DNA of 64,000 nucleotides, from NCBI RefSeq assembly GCF_026262505.1, contig NC_067204.1, positions 3,319,797-3,383,796 on the forward strand. The letters are read 5' to 3'. The translations under genes were made by a program, and so were the position numbers. The stretch is from Trichomonas vaginalis G3. Taxonomy: Eukaryota > Parabasalia > Trichomonadida > Trichomonadidae. Below the pieces are notes generated by a model. It did not search any database, was not told the origin of the DNA, and worked only from the letters and a program-made list of their open reading frames with translations. Of this stretch, positions 1 through 9,540 are shown piece after piece (position 1 is the first letter of the stretch; every line of letters begins with the position of its first letter).

Positions 1-1
1 T

Positions 2-250
2 GGTGGCCGTCCAGAAAAGCCACTCCTTAAGGCCGGTAACGTCCACTACAAGTATAAAGCTAAACGCCACACATGGCCAGTCGTTTGCGGTATCAAGATG
101 AACCCAGTCGACCACAGACACGGTGGTGGTTCCCACCAGCACATGGGTGCTCCAGGCACAGTCGCTCGCTCTGCCCGCCCAGGTCAGAAGCTTGGTCTTA
201 TCGCTTCCCGCCGTACAGGTCGCCGCCGTGGTACAGTCAACCTTGCATAA
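2..250 (+). CDS. RPL8: 60S ribosomal protein L8 (uL2), 3' end only
   Basis: This is the C-terminal 82 residues of a large-subunit ribosomal protein, read in the second frame from the window edge to a TAA. It contains the run [19 protein letters not shown] followed by [13 protein letters not shown], the most conserved part of uL2. That segment sits at the peptidyl-transferase centre and includes the conserved His of the HGGG loop. It ends in the basic tail [13 protein letters not shown]. The N-terminal two thirds lie outside the window. Codon use is strongly biased to C-ending codons, as in the other highly expressed genes here (eS10 and lactate dehydrogenase). Two open frames overlapping it in other registers are shadows. 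Confidence 0.95.
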   Translation, partial: GGRPEKPLLKAGNVHYKYKAKRHTWPVVCGIKMNPVDHRHGGGSHQHMGAPGTVARSARPGQKLGLIASRRTGRRRGTVNLA

Positions 251-470
251 AGATTTGGTTCTTTTTGAGCCGTTTTATAAAATATTCAACAAAAAAATAT
301 CTAACTTTTTCAAAATAAATAAAATCTTGTAAATTCTTTTCAAGATTTAAGTTTGTAAATAAAAATGTAATTAAATAATGATGATTCAGGTTAATAGGTA
401 AAATTGTTTAAGATATGTAACAAAAATATATTCTATAGGTAAAAGATATAAAGAAATTTTTCAACAGCAT

Positions 471-1034
471 CTAACAAAAGCAGCCTGATTTTTCATCTGG
501 AACTGGGGTATCATTGCCTTTGCTTGGTGTATTACCACTATCTATAAATTGTTTGAGTAAAACATCGAACATATAGTTGATGTTCTCTCCGCTTTGAGCG
601 CTTGTTTCTACAGCAACTACATTTGTATCTTGGGCAAATTTATGCATCTGAGCAAAACTAATTTGTCTTTGATCTGCTAAATCTCTTTTATTTCCTGCTA
701 ACCCAATTATGATTCCATCGCCACGATTTTGATGAAGTTCGTCGATCCATTGTCTTGCAGTTTCAAAAGAATCTGTGGAAGTGAGATCAAATGTCACAAT
801 TCCGATATCAGCATCTCGATAGAAAAGTGGAGAAAGTGAATGGTACCTTTCTTGGCCAGCAGTATCCCAAATTTCAAGTTGAATATTTTGATTATTAACT
901 TTTATGACTTTCTGGCAAAAAGCTGGCTGTGTACTTGGAAGGATATGAACTGAAAATTCATTATAGACAAATCTGTTTATAATGGAAGTCTTGCCAGCAT
1001 TACTAGGACCAACAAATACAAGCTTAATCTTCAT
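471..1034 (-). CDS. Rab family small GTPase (Rab5/Rab21-like)
   Basis: This is a 187-residue Ras-superfamily GTPase, the usual Rab length. Visible motifs in order are the P-loop GPSNAGKT (residues 9-16), the switch II motif WDTAGQE (56-62), NKRD (115-118) for guanine recognition, and ETSA (143-146). The C-terminus is CFC (185-187), a Cys-X-Cys prenylation signal for membrane attachment. The runs SPLFYRDADIGIVTFDLT and LAGNKRDLA resemble the Rab5/Rab21/Rab22 endosomal group, so early endocytic traffic is the likely role; subgroup assignment is inference. The switch I region is unusual in reading PSTQPAF where a TIGVDF-like sequence is expected. No clear Inr precedes the ATG. Confidence 0.93.
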   Translation of the reverse strand: MKIKLVFVGPSNAGKTSIINRFVYNEFSVHILPSTQPAFCQKVIKVNNQNIQLEIWDTAGQERYHSLSPLFYRDADIGIVTFDLTSTDSFETARQWIDELHQNRGDGIIIGLAGNKRDLADQRQISFAQMHKFAQDTNVVAVETSAQSGENINYMFDVLLKQFIDSGNTPSKGNDTPVPDEKSGCFC

Positions 1035-2157
1035 TTTTTTATTAGTGTCACTTTTTTGTTACATTTTTATCCCAATTTTGAAATTTATACTATGATTGTG
1101 TTCTTAACAAAATCGAATTTTTGGATTTCAATTTGAGAGAAGTGGTCAGGATTTTTCAATGATAAAATTTTTATCTGAAATTTTCCTCAAAATATCCCAG
1201 AATTTTTCCCCTATCGATAAAGAGTGTGAGCTTATAGTGGTTGTACAAGAATTAGTCTTGATTTTAATTAGAAAGATATTATTACATGGTTCTCTACCCG
1301 TAAAATCTTTGGATTTTTGCTCATTTGGAGATTTTGATTAAATTCGACTTAAGTATTTATAGCTCTCTTTCAATATTTCATCAAAATAGCATTCTCTTGT
1401 AATGAGAGTATATCAATTACCTACTTCAATGAAAGTTAAAGGTTTAAATAGAACTCAATATCATTAATAGATGTGATATGGTACACAGTAGTTCTTCTGA
1501 TATGATTTTTCAAGGGCAAGGAAATGCATATTGATCAATTTCCTGCAAACATTATGTAATTAGATAAATATGACATGAATTATAATATAATCTAATCCTA
1601 GCCTCATCGTTGGGAAGTCCTAAGATGTTAAAAGTATTTGTCTGGCATCAAAGTAGCTTAATTTAAGTATTTTTAATGAGATTATGTTTTACGAACCAGT
1701 ATAAATAAAATTCAGGTCTTATTGATAAGGATTGTGCTAACATTTTTCGTTAGGCGCCATTCTATCAAACCATAAGAAAATAAGAACACAAAAAATAGGA
1801 TTTAATAAATTTCACCTAATAATGCATTTTACTATGATTAAATGGAATCCAATACTTCAAATGAGAGAAATATATCAAATGTGAACAATTTTAATTTCAT
1901 TTGCACTTAAATATCTTTCGGAAATCCTTTTTCAAAATTTAAATAAAGGTAATACTCTTAATTGTGCATTGTAACTTTAAAATAACGAGTTTTCCAAAAA
2001 GAATGGTATAAAAAAAGGATCTAAAAAGAATTATTAAACGAAATAACATAAAATGAATTTTTTATTGTCTAACAGTGGTAAATCATCGCCTCCATGTTTT
2101 ATTATCCTGTTTAGGAACATAATTTTCTTTCTTTGATTCATAATTTAAGTTATATGG
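1035..2157. other. AT-rich intergenic spacer
   Basis: I see no supportable gene, tRNA or repeat here. The only open frame of note (60 residues from 1159, plus strand) is low-complexity and has no recognisable motif. Confidence 0.6.
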
Positions 2158-3021
2158 TTAATTTTTAGGAGATTCTTCATTAGAAACTTCTTCTTTCGGC
2201 TGTTCAATGAGATTTTCGTTTCCAGATAATTCAAAAGTCTTAACAGTATGATATCTTGGTTCAGCTGAAGGATCTGATAACAATAAATCGAATTGTGTGA
2301 CTTTGAATGATATTTTTTGTGGGAAATCTGCTTCTACTGGTTCTATAAAAGGTGCTCTAGATTTGTAGTTTTTCCCGATTGTAATATGAGGATTATAAAC
2401 TTGATCTTTCTTAAATCCAAATTTTTCGGAACAAGATGTTTGTATCTCTTTGCCAAGCTTCTGCAATGCTTGACAGTCTCCATCAGGAGCGATGAAAAGA
2501 ACATGCGGTCTCGTTTTTCCTCCAAATGTTTGTGGAATTGATGTAAAAAGATCAAAAGGAGAGTTGTTTTCTGCAACTTTGGAGAGAACTTCTTCTAATT
2601 CTGGAATTTTAGATTCTTCGACGTTTCCGTAGAATTGTAATGTTACATGAAAATCTTTGACGTGAGTCCAGTGTGAAAATTGCTTGTTGGCTTTTATTTT
2701 ATCACGGAATTTTTCAAGTTCTGCGGCAGCTTCTGGACTAACCCTAATGCCAGTAAACAAACAAACGCTTTTCGGTTTTGGTTGAGGAATAATTGCCGGT
2801 GTGCTTGGTGTACTATTCTCTGGTTTAGTTTCTTCTGGTAATTTCCGCTCTTTCTCAAGACTTTCAATTTGTGATTGTAATTGTGAAACTGTACTTTCTT
2901 AATCCGATATTCTTTTGAGAAGATCTTCATACATTGTCTTGGTTATACGTATTTCCTTCTCCCCCTCCTCCTCTGGTGGTTTATTTGTTGGAAAGATAAG
3001 TTGAGTCATTTTTGAGAACAT
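2158..3021 (-). pseudogene. 2H phosphoesterase (LigT / AKAP7-like), interrupted by one in-frame TAA
   Basis: The protein has the two H-x-T/S-x motifs of the 2H phosphoesterase superfamily, HVTLQF and HITIGK, spaced as in 2'-5' RNA ligase (LigT/ThpR) and the AKAP7 NLS domain. Family members hydrolyse or ligate 2'-5' or 2',3'-cyclic phosphate bonds; the substrate here cannot be told. The catalytic domain lies downstream of residue 80 or so. The frame is open from an ATG at 3021 (or 3009), through an acidic and coiled-coil N-terminus (SQLQSQIESLEKERK), to the stop near 2158, except for a single TAA at 2899-2901. No ATG lies between that TAA and the first His motif, so the catalytic domain has no ordinary start of its own. 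Either the gene is a young pseudogene or the stop is a sequencing error. The C-terminal tail is acidic and probably disordered. Confidence 0.75.
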
Positions 3022-3138
3022 TTTTGTGATTTTGAAAATTTGCCTAGATGAAAACTTGCGACCTAGAGAAAGTTACCAAAACAGCCATTTCAGAAACTCT
3101 CTTAAAATCTTCAGAATGAGCGCAATTCGGCATAAGAC

Positions 3139-3385
3139 ATCAAAATTTCAATCTGAAGAATTATTTGAAGCGAAAATGCTATAATTCTGAAGCTTGATTT
3201 TTGCAAAAATAGACAGTAATCCCTTAAGAATCCTGTTTGTTTGATCTTAGTATCATAACCAAGAAGATAAAATTTTCAAGAAGAGATCAAAATTTCATTC
3301 TGAAGATTCATTTCTGTGACAATAGGCAGTTATCCCTTAATATTCGTATTTATTTGATCTTAGTATCATAACTAATCCAATTAAA
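3139..3385. repeat. Imperfect direct duplication upstream of the 2H gene
   Basis: Blocks recur in the same order and orientation. A CAAAATTTCA(A/T)TCTGAAGA block starts at 3141 and again near 3288. A CCCTTAA block is at 3221 and 3334. A TTTGATCTTAGTATCATAAC block is near 3240 and 3354. The spacing varies (113-147 bases), so this is an old, decayed duplication. No gene is contained. Confidence 0.55.
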
Positions 3386-3457
3386 AAAAAAAATATTGAA
3401 TAAAGTTTAAACAAAAAAAAGTTTATTAAACATAACATAATATTAAAAGCATGGTAC

Positions 3458-4945
3458 TCATTCATGCTGCAAAATGAAATCAATAACTTCTTTTATTGAT
3501 TGAGAATTTAATTCTGGTAACTTAGAATGGGGAAGTTTACCGAAGTATTCCATTAAACTGTTTATTGGTTCTTGATTTTCGTGATTTTTGATAGCATAAT
3601 ATTTAGTTTTTGTCAAATTTGCCCAATTTTCAGCAAATTGTTGTCCCGAAAGACCCAAAGGTTGTAATTCTACTATCGATGCATATGGATTCAGAAAAAC
3701 ACTGTAAGCCAAATTAAATAAATTAGATCCAATTAAAATCTGGCATTTTGATACTGTTTCAGCAATGTTTTCAATATCCATGTCATCATGGATCATATCT
3801 ATATCAGAATTTGGATATAATTGCTGTAAAACTGGAATTATAGACTTTACATCGTCAACAACAGCAATTCTGCCGGTTTTCATATGGTTTTTAGTATATG
3901 TATCACGTATGAAATCGATGTATATCGGGTCAATGGAAAATAACTCTTGGAAATGCCTTACTTGGTTTAAATACGGATATTCATGGTGTAAAGTTTGATT
4001 TAGATCATATCTTATGCCTTCTGAATTACCAAGAACTACACCGTAATCGTAACAGATGCTTTTATTGTAATCATGAATACTTCCATTGAATATTTTAGAA
4101 ACAAGGCTTTGTAAATGCGTTTGGTTTTTAGAAAATACTATTTTCTGTTCAGTATCTCTATTTGTAACCGTAAAATATGTCAATGGGATCAGTAAATCGT
4201 AAATTTTTTCGTAAGATAATTTCGGATCGTTTTCTATGAAAATAACTTTTGGTTTTTGAACTTCTGACTCCAAAAATGGTATCTTGTAGAATTGTGCGTA
4301 TGCTTTTGCGCCATAATTGTTTGGAATTAACTTTAATGTTGTATTTTTAGAACTCCTAAGTGGATAAAAGTGATTCTCGCCTGTTAGAAACATAGTTATT
4401 TGTTTATGTTCGTAGCATGAGTTTGCAACATACAATGTTGATAAATTTTGACGTAAAACTCTTGTCCATCCAATTGAATAAACAACAGGTTCGTCAATAT
4501 TGACAGATATTCTATTCATTGAGTATTGACCGCAGTTAAACGTTACATGAGCCTCTCCAGAAAATGGATGTAAAACATTAAAGAAAAAGTTAGAAACTTG
4601 GCTTATTGTATCCCAAAATGTCGTAACATTGTAATGTGATTCGACAATTCCTGTTCTTGCTGTTACTGATACCATATTCATTGCAGCTTCGCGTGGAAAT
4701 TGAACAAAATTGGTTGTATTAGCCCAAAATGAGATACGAGATGAGTAACTTGAAGAACTCGCTAATTTGATATTACTGCAATCGTATTGGTATGAATCTA
4801 ATTTTGTTGGTAATTTTGGAGGATCCATTTCAGATATAGAGAGATATCCACCACAAAGCACTGCTATGGTTAATATAAAAAATGTTGTTGCATAGAGTTT
4901 TAAATAATTCATATACTTTGCGATACTTTTATTGAGAATTTTCAT
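3458..4945 (-). CDS. GT61-like (DUF563) glycosyltransferase, type II membrane protein
   Basis: This 495-residue protein has a short basic cytoplasmic N-terminus, one hydrophobic segment at about residues 17-36 (LYATTFFILTIAVLCGGYL), and then a large lumenal region with many N-x-S/T sites. That is the type II topology of Golgi glycosyltransferases. The C-terminal third carries the family's pattern: a nucleotide-sugar-binding-like strand (KTGRIAVVDDVKSI), a run about D-D-M-D, and QILIGSNLFNLAYSVFLNP followed by a hydrophobic strand ending VELQPLG. Plant and animal relatives transfer xylose or GlcNAc; the donor here is unknown. A paralogue of the same design lies at 57192-58553. The ATG at 4945 is the first in frame and keeps the membrane anchor. 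Confidence 0.7.
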   Translation of the reverse strand: MKILNKSIAKYMNYLKLYATTFFILTIAVLCGGYLSISEMDPPKLPTKLDSYQYDCSNIKLASSSSYSSRISFWANTTNFVQFPREAAMNMVSVTARTGIVESHYNVTTFWDTISQVSNFFFNVLHPFSGEAHVTFNCGQYSMNRISVNIDEPVVYSIGWTRVLRQNLSTLYVANSCYEHKQITMFLTGENHFYPLRSSKNTTLKLIPNNYGAKAYAQFYKIPFLESEVQKPKVIFIENDPKLSYEKIYDLLIPLTYFTVTNRDTEQKIVFSKNQTHLQSLVSKIFNGSIHDYNKSICYDYGVVLGNSEGIRYDLNQTLHHEYPYLNQVRHFQELFSIDPIYIDFIRDTYTKNHMKTGRIAVVDDVKSIIPVLQQLYPNSDIDMIHDDMDIENIAETVSKCQILIGSNLFNLAYSVFLNPYASIVELQPLGLSGQQFAENWANLTKTKYYAIKNHENQEPINSLMEYFGKLPHSKLPELNSQSIKEVIDFILQHE

Positions 4946-5332
4946 TTCAAATAAAAAAAATTGTCAAAAAAATAGGTTTCATGAGTTATATTTTAAGTAA
5001 ATCAATTAGTTTTCTACTTGATAGATGCTTTATCCCATAGTTCTATGATAAAAAATGTAAATTGTTACTGGAGAATTGAAAAATTTGCAAATCAATGAAT
5101 AGTTGATGAATTTGAACTTCGTATACTTGCAAAATAGGCTTTGTACTACATTTGTACTCTATGTTAACCATATACAATATGCAGGAAATGATGGAGTCGA
5201 GAATTCATTGTGTTTTTTGACAAATCTAGAAAATATCTTTTACATACATAAAGCAGTAAAATTATGAAGTTTAATGATTTTCTCGGATTTGACACTTTTA
5301 GTGATTTCTATGCGACGTAACAAAAATTTTCA
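4946..5332. other. Divergent intergenic spacer between the glycosyltransferase and the helical-repeat gene
   Basis: This is an AT-rich spacer between two outward-facing genes, so both promoters should lie here. I see no canonical Inr next to either ATG. Confidence 0.5.
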
Positions 5333-6808
5333 ATGTCAGGGAAAAAAGGACTTGATCTTGAAGTTCTGAGCGACCCAACAAACCCTGGATTCCAAAAGGA
5401 GCTAAAACACTCCCTTCATGTTGTTACTCCAAGAACTGTTAAGCAATTCTATGGTACAGTTTTAGAATTATTCAAAGCTGGAAATTTAACAAAGGAACTT
5501 GGAAATGAAGTACTTTTATCAATCTGCAAACTTGTTCAGGACAAACAATATATTACTCCGTTTGTTTCTGGAAAGTATATTGTCGATCTTCCATTTGGTA
5601 ATAACGCATACACTGATCAATTACTTGATTTGCTTTGCTTTTTGGTTCGTGGTGATCCAGATGCTCTTTCTCCTGATATAGCACCTCAATTTGCAAAACT
5701 CGTTGAACAACAACCGGAAAAAACGTTAGTTTTGCTTGCAATTCTTGCGCAGAAATTCGATAGAATCGAAGACCCATGGCCCATATTCGAAGTCCTCGTT
5801 AAAAATCCAAAACCATTCAATAACGAAAATCTTTTTGGAAATTATGTTGCTCTTTTGATTTATCTCAACAAAAACTACGAACCATTCCGTCAGGCATACT
5901 CCAAGAAGACATGGAGAGCCTTCAGTTCCTGCTTAAAGGATGCATCAAGTGATATTGCTCGTACTTGCCTTTGTGGACTTTGCGCAGTCTTCGATATCAA
6001 CCCAAAGGTTGCTCAAAAGGCAGGATATCCTACCGCCGAAGTCGCCAAATTCCTCAAAAACCAAGAAACAAAATCCGCCGTTATTCCATTACTTCTTCGC
6101 GCACAGCCCAAGGACGATCCTCCTGAGCAACTCAGACCTCTTATACAGAATCTTGTACGCGTTGCTGCTACCGAGAAGAAAGCAACTTTAATTTTGATGG
6201 AAATGGCAACAAATCCATCAGTTGCCGAAATTCTCGTAGAAAATCCGAAATGGATTAGTGAACAGTTGCCAACAGTCATCGAAACAGTCCGTCTTTTCGC
6301 TGTAGTTCTCGCTCATAAGGAACTTCGTAAATCTTTGATGGAAAATCCAACGTACGTCATTAAATTGTTCCTTAACATGATTGATCAAGAAGACAGCGCC
6401 ATTTGCTCAATTATCTGTACATTTACGAGAAGATTACCAGTTACAGAAGATTTCGTTAAGCGTCTCGGAAAATCTGGATTCATCCGTGCCTACATCGATC
6501 TCTTCCTCAAGAGTGATGATCCGAACGTAAAATTGAGCGGAATTCTTTTCATCAATACTTTATCTGAGGCTGGATACCACGAAGACTACATTAAACTTAT
6601 TGAGAACATGATGCCAATGCTCAAGGATGAGCAGTTGAAGAAGACGGCCGCTGCTGTGGCTGCAACTCTCGCAAAACACTCAAAACTTCATTCTGTATTC
6701 CGAGAGAAAAAGATTACAAAGTTCTTCAGAAATGCTGTGAACGATGAAGAGCTGAAGAAACAGGCGAAGAAATTCAATCGGAATTTTGAAGAAGCAGAAC
6801 AAAAATAG
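5333..6808 (+). CDS. Armadillo/HEAT-like helical-repeat protein of unknown function
   Basis: This is a 491-residue protein made almost wholly of amphipathic helices with short turns. The recurring pattern (for example LPVTEDFVKRLGKSGFIRAY, then VKLSGILFINTLSEAG, then EQLKKTAAAVAATLAKHSKL) is that of an armadillo/HEAT alpha-solenoid. The C-terminus is a basic, charged helix (KKQAKKFNRNFEEAEQK). There is no catalytic motif, signal peptide or membrane segment. Such folds act as protein-binding scaffolds; the partner is unknown. Codon use is fairly biased, suggesting good expression. I do not recognise a specific family, and it may be restricted to trichomonads. Confidence 0.8.
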   Translation: MSGKKGLDLEVLSDPTNPGFQKELKHSLHVVTPRTVKQFYGTVLELFKAGNLTKELGNEVLLSICKLVQDKQYITPFVSGKYIVDLPFGNNAYTDQLLDLLCFLVRGDPDALSPDIAPQFAKLVEQQPEKTLVLLAILAQKFDRIEDPWPIFEVLVKNPKPFNNENLFGNYVALLIYLNKNYEPFRQAYSKKTWRAFSSCLKDASSDIARTCLCGLCAVFDINPKVAQKAGYPTAEVAKFLKNQETKSAVIPLLLRAQPKDDPPEQLRPLIQNLVRVAATEKKATLILMEMATNPSVAEILVENPKWISEQLPTVIETVRLFAVVLAHKELRKSLMENPTYVIKLFLNMIDQEDSAICSIICTFTRRLPVTEDFVKRLGKSGFIRAYIDLFLKSDDPNVKLSGILFINTLSEAGYHEDYIKLIENMMPMLKDEQLKKTAAAVAATLAKHSKLHSVFREKKITKFFRNAVNDEELKKQAKKFNRNFEEAEQK

Positions 6809-6977
6809 TATTAAAGTAAACAATCTACTTCGTTTCTAATTTAAATATCTGCTTTTTAAGTTTTTCCATCCAGATTCTCCAATAAAATATTTTATTGTTT
6901 TCAAGAATTTGTCTTTTTGAACATAGTAAATTAAATGCATTAGCCCAGTTTAATCAATGTATGATATTATGATGAGT

Positions 6978-6983
6978 TCATTT
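6978..6983 (+). promoter_or_regulatory. Inr of the U1-70K gene
   Basis: The sequence TCATTT matches the trichomonad Inr (TCA, pyrimidine, T/A). Its central A (6980) is 15 bases before the ATG, the usual leader length. Confidence 0.65.
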
Positions 6984-6994
6984 TTTATCAGAGA

Positions 6995-7783
6995 ATGCCG
7001 CCGAAATTTTCCGAAGAAATTATTCAATTATTTCGAGCAAGACCTAAGTTAAAGTTTCTTGAATTACCTGAGAAACCACAACCTCAGCAATTAACTGGAA
7101 TTTCGAGTGTTTTACCTTTTATTAAAAGAGAAGATTTGCCTCCTCTTGAATCAGAACCACTTTTACCAATTGACCAAAAACATTTGGTACGTAGAAAGCA
7201 AAAAAATGAAGAAAATAACCAAAAAATCGCAGAAATGAAACAAAGATATAATCCAAGAGCAAACAAAGCATGCACAGGTAATGCAAACAATACTCTTTTT
7301 GTTTCAGGACTTCCAAAAGAAGTCACTGAGCAAGAAATTGTATACGAATTTAATCCATTTGGTCGAGTTAAAACTGTAAATTTAGTCAGAGATCCAAAAA
7401 CAAATGAACAACGATCATACTGTTTTGTTGAATACGAAACTGAGGCAGGATTTAGAAACGCACTCAATCACAAAGATAAATTCTTTATTAAGAAGCCACT
7501 CCTTGTCGATTTTGAAAGAGCTCGTACAATTCCTAATTGGATACCAAGACGCCTTGGTGGTGGTGAAGGTGGTTTATCAAGAAGATTCCAACTTTCTAAA
7601 AAGGCAATTCAATGTCAATTTGTTAAGAGAAGGAAGCGTGCTGGCTGGAGATCTGGTAAGAGATATAATAGTACTATAGATTTCATCAGAAGAAGGAGAA
7701 AAGAAAGATACGCACAGTTCGATAAAACACGTGGAAAAGGTCGAATATCATATTCAACATATCGCCCTGACAATAGTAGATAA
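6995..7783 (+). CDS. SNRNP70: U1 small nuclear ribonucleoprotein 70 kDa (U1-70K)
   Basis: This 262-residue protein has the U1-70K layout. The N-terminal 45 residues (LFRARPKLKFLELPEKPQP) match the segment that runs along the U1 snRNP core in other species. A helix rich in K/R/E/Q follows, then one RRM with RNP2 LFVSGL (101-106) and RNP1 RSYCFVEY (140-147). Immediately after the RRM is LVDFERARTIPNWIPRRLGGG, the diagnostic U1-70K glycine-rich extension. The C-terminus is basic (RRRRKERY) and lacks the long RS/RE repeats of animal proteins, as in other reduced protists. It recognises loop I of U1 snRNA and so selects 5' splice sites for the few trichomonad introns. Confidence 0.93.
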   Translation: MPPKFSEEIIQLFRARPKLKFLELPEKPQPQQLTGISSVLPFIKREDLPPLESEPLLPIDQKHLVRRKQKNEENNQKIAEMKQRYNPRANKACTGNANNTLFVSGLPKEVTEQEIVYEFNPFGRVKTVNLVRDPKTNEQRSYCFVEYETEAGFRNALNHKDKFFIKKPLLVDFERARTIPNWIPRRLGGGEGGLSRRFQLSKKAIQCQFVKRRKRAGWRSGKRYNSTIDFIRRRRKERYAQFDKTRGKGRISYSTYRPDNSR

Positions 7784-8526
7784 ATCTAACATTATTTAGT
7801 AAATATGTGTTTGTATTTTAAAAATGACTTATATTTTTTATTGTAAATGATTGATTTCTTAATTAAAAGGATTCAAATGTGATCATTAATATATCATTTG
7901 GATTCTGTTTTCAGTGATTTGCAACCTCATTCATTTTTGATCGAACACTTATGATAATTTGATATCAAATTTGAAATGTTGATATAAACCAAATCAATAT
8001 AGGATTTAAAGTTGATAGAACATATTAAATACTTGAGAAAATCAAGCTATTTTGCTGAAATCCATAATTTTATGAATTTTTTCCCGAAAACTTGAAAATC
8101 TGATAAAAAATTCTCGTAGAATCAAAGATAGAAGATGTTTTTAGGTTTTACTTTCATATTAAGAATAAGTAGTTAAAGCGTATGTGAAAATATTGAGAAA
8201 TTTGTATTTCCCAATTTTAACTCGATCAATATTCCACCCTAGTGTAGTATTAGAAATGCTGGTTTATAACAGATGCATGAAACGATCCTTTCAATTTCGA
8301 ACAAATCAAGTCGTTCAAAAATTTCAATGAATTTCAATGAAAAATTTTCCCTCTTGGATGGATAATTGTTGTATAACTCATATATGATAAAAATTTCCAA
8401 AAATTTGTGCATTTAATTGATTTGTTAATGTAAATTTTCAAAATAGCCTACCGCTGTGATGAATTGAGATGGTATTCAAAAATTGATAGCTTGGTAGGTC
8501 ACCAATTGAGAGGTCGTTTCCTAAAC
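7784..8526. other. Intergenic spacer
   Basis: AT-rich. An open frame continues upstream of the lactate dehydrogenase ATG as far as 8464, but it has no ATG of its own and lies mostly before the Inr. I see nothing else. Confidence 0.55.
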
Positions 8527-8535
8527 TCATTTTTC
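8527..8535 (+). promoter_or_regulatory. Inr of the lactate dehydrogenase gene
   Basis: TCATTTTTC fits the trichomonad Inr. The likely first transcribed base (A, 8529) is 10 bases before the ATG at 8539, which argues for that ATG against any upstream start. Confidence 0.75.
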
Positions 8536-8538
8536 GAA

Positions 8539-9540
8539 ATGAGTGATCCAGCTCATGTTCTTATCACCGGCGCTGCAGGACAAATCGGCTATATCCTTTC
8601 ACATTGGATTGCTGGAGGCGAATTATACGGTGACCGTCCAGTTGTTTTACATCTCTTCGATATTCCACCAGCCATGAACAGACTTACAGCTCTTACAATG
8701 GAATTAGAGGACTGCGCATTCCCACACCTCGCAGGTTACGTTGCTACAACTGAACCAGAAGCTGCATTCAAGGATATTGACTGCGCTTTCTTAGTTGCAT
8801 CAATGCCACTCAAACCAGGTCAAGTTCGTGCTGACCTCATCAGCTCAAACAGTGTTATCTTCAAGAACACTGGTGAATACCTCTCAAAGTGGGCTAAACC
8901 AACAGTTAAAGTTCTCGTTATAGGTAACCCAGATAACACAAACTGCGAAATCGCAATGCTACATGCAAAGAACCTCAAGCCAGAAAACTTCTCATTTCTC
9001 AGCATGCTCGATCATAACCGCGCTTACTACGAAGTTGCCTCCAAATTAGGAGTTCACGTTCATGATGTCCATGATATCATCGTTTGGGGTAATCATGGTG
9101 AATCAATGGTTGCTGACCTTACACAAGCTACTTTCACAAAGGATGGAAAGACTCAGAAAGTTGTCGATGTTCTTGATCACGATTACGTTTTCGGTACTTT
9201 CTTCAAGAAGATCGGACATCGTGCTTGGGATATTCTCGAGCACCGTGGTTTCACAAGTGCTGCTTCTCCAACAAAGGCTGCAATTCAGCACATGAAAGCT
9301 TGGCTTTTCGGCACAGCTCCAGGAGAAGTCCTCTCAATGGGTATCCCAGTTCCAGAGGATAACCCATACGGTATCAAACCAGGCGTTGTCTTCTCATTCC
9401 CTTGCAACGTTGACAAGGAAGGAAAAATCCATGTTGTAGATGGATTCAAAGTCAACGATTGGCTCCGCGAGAAGCTCGATTTCACAATGAACGATCTCTT
9501 CCACGAAAAAGAAATCGCTCTTGAACACCTTGCTCAGTAA
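8539..9540 (+). CDS. ldh: Lactate dehydrogenase of the trichomonad (malate-dehydrogenase-derived) type
   Basis: This 333-residue cytosolic NAD-dependent 2-hydroxyacid dehydrogenase reduces pyruvate to lactate to recycle NADH in glycolysis. It has the Rossmann motif GAAGQIG (11-17), Asp41 at the end of strand 2 (NAD rather than NADP), the NPDN loop (130-133) and the catalytic-type His186 in WGNHGES. Overall it is a cytosolic malate dehydrogenase. However, residue 91, in the mobile loop, is Leu (SMPLKPGQ) where malate dehydrogenases have Arg. In T. vaginalis this position is the known switch from oxaloacetate to pyruvate specificity, so I call lactate dehydrogenase. The start follows an Inr at 8527. 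Codon bias is strong, as expected of an abundant glycolytic enzyme. Activity is inferred. Confidence 0.92.
   Translation: MSDPAHVLITGAAGQIGYILSHWIAGGELYGDRPVVLHLFDIPPAMNRLTALTMELEDCAFPHLAGYVATTEPEAAFKDIDCAFLVASMPLKPGQVRADLISSNSVIFKNTGEYLSKWAKPTVKVLVIGNPDNTNCEIAMLHAKNLKPENFSFLSMLDHNRAYYEVASKLGVHVHDVHDIIVWGNHGESMVADLTQATFTKDGKTQKVVDVLDHDYVFGTFFKKIGHRAWDILEHRGFTSAASPTKAAIQHMKAWLFGTAPGEVLSMGIPVPEDNPYGIKPGVVFSFPCNVDKEGKIHVVDGFKVNDWLREKLDFTMNDLFHEKEIALEHLAQ

Noticed and set aside
2694-2930. Minus-strand frame of 78 residues overlapping the 2H gene
   Set aside because: It is a shadow in another frame; the coiled-coil N-terminus of the 2H protein is the better reading of the same DNA.
8464-8538. Upstream extension of the lactate dehydrogenase frame
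   Set aside because: It starts with TTG, has no ATG, lies mostly before the Inr, and adds residues absent from the family. Counting from 8539 puts the specificity residue at 91 as expected.
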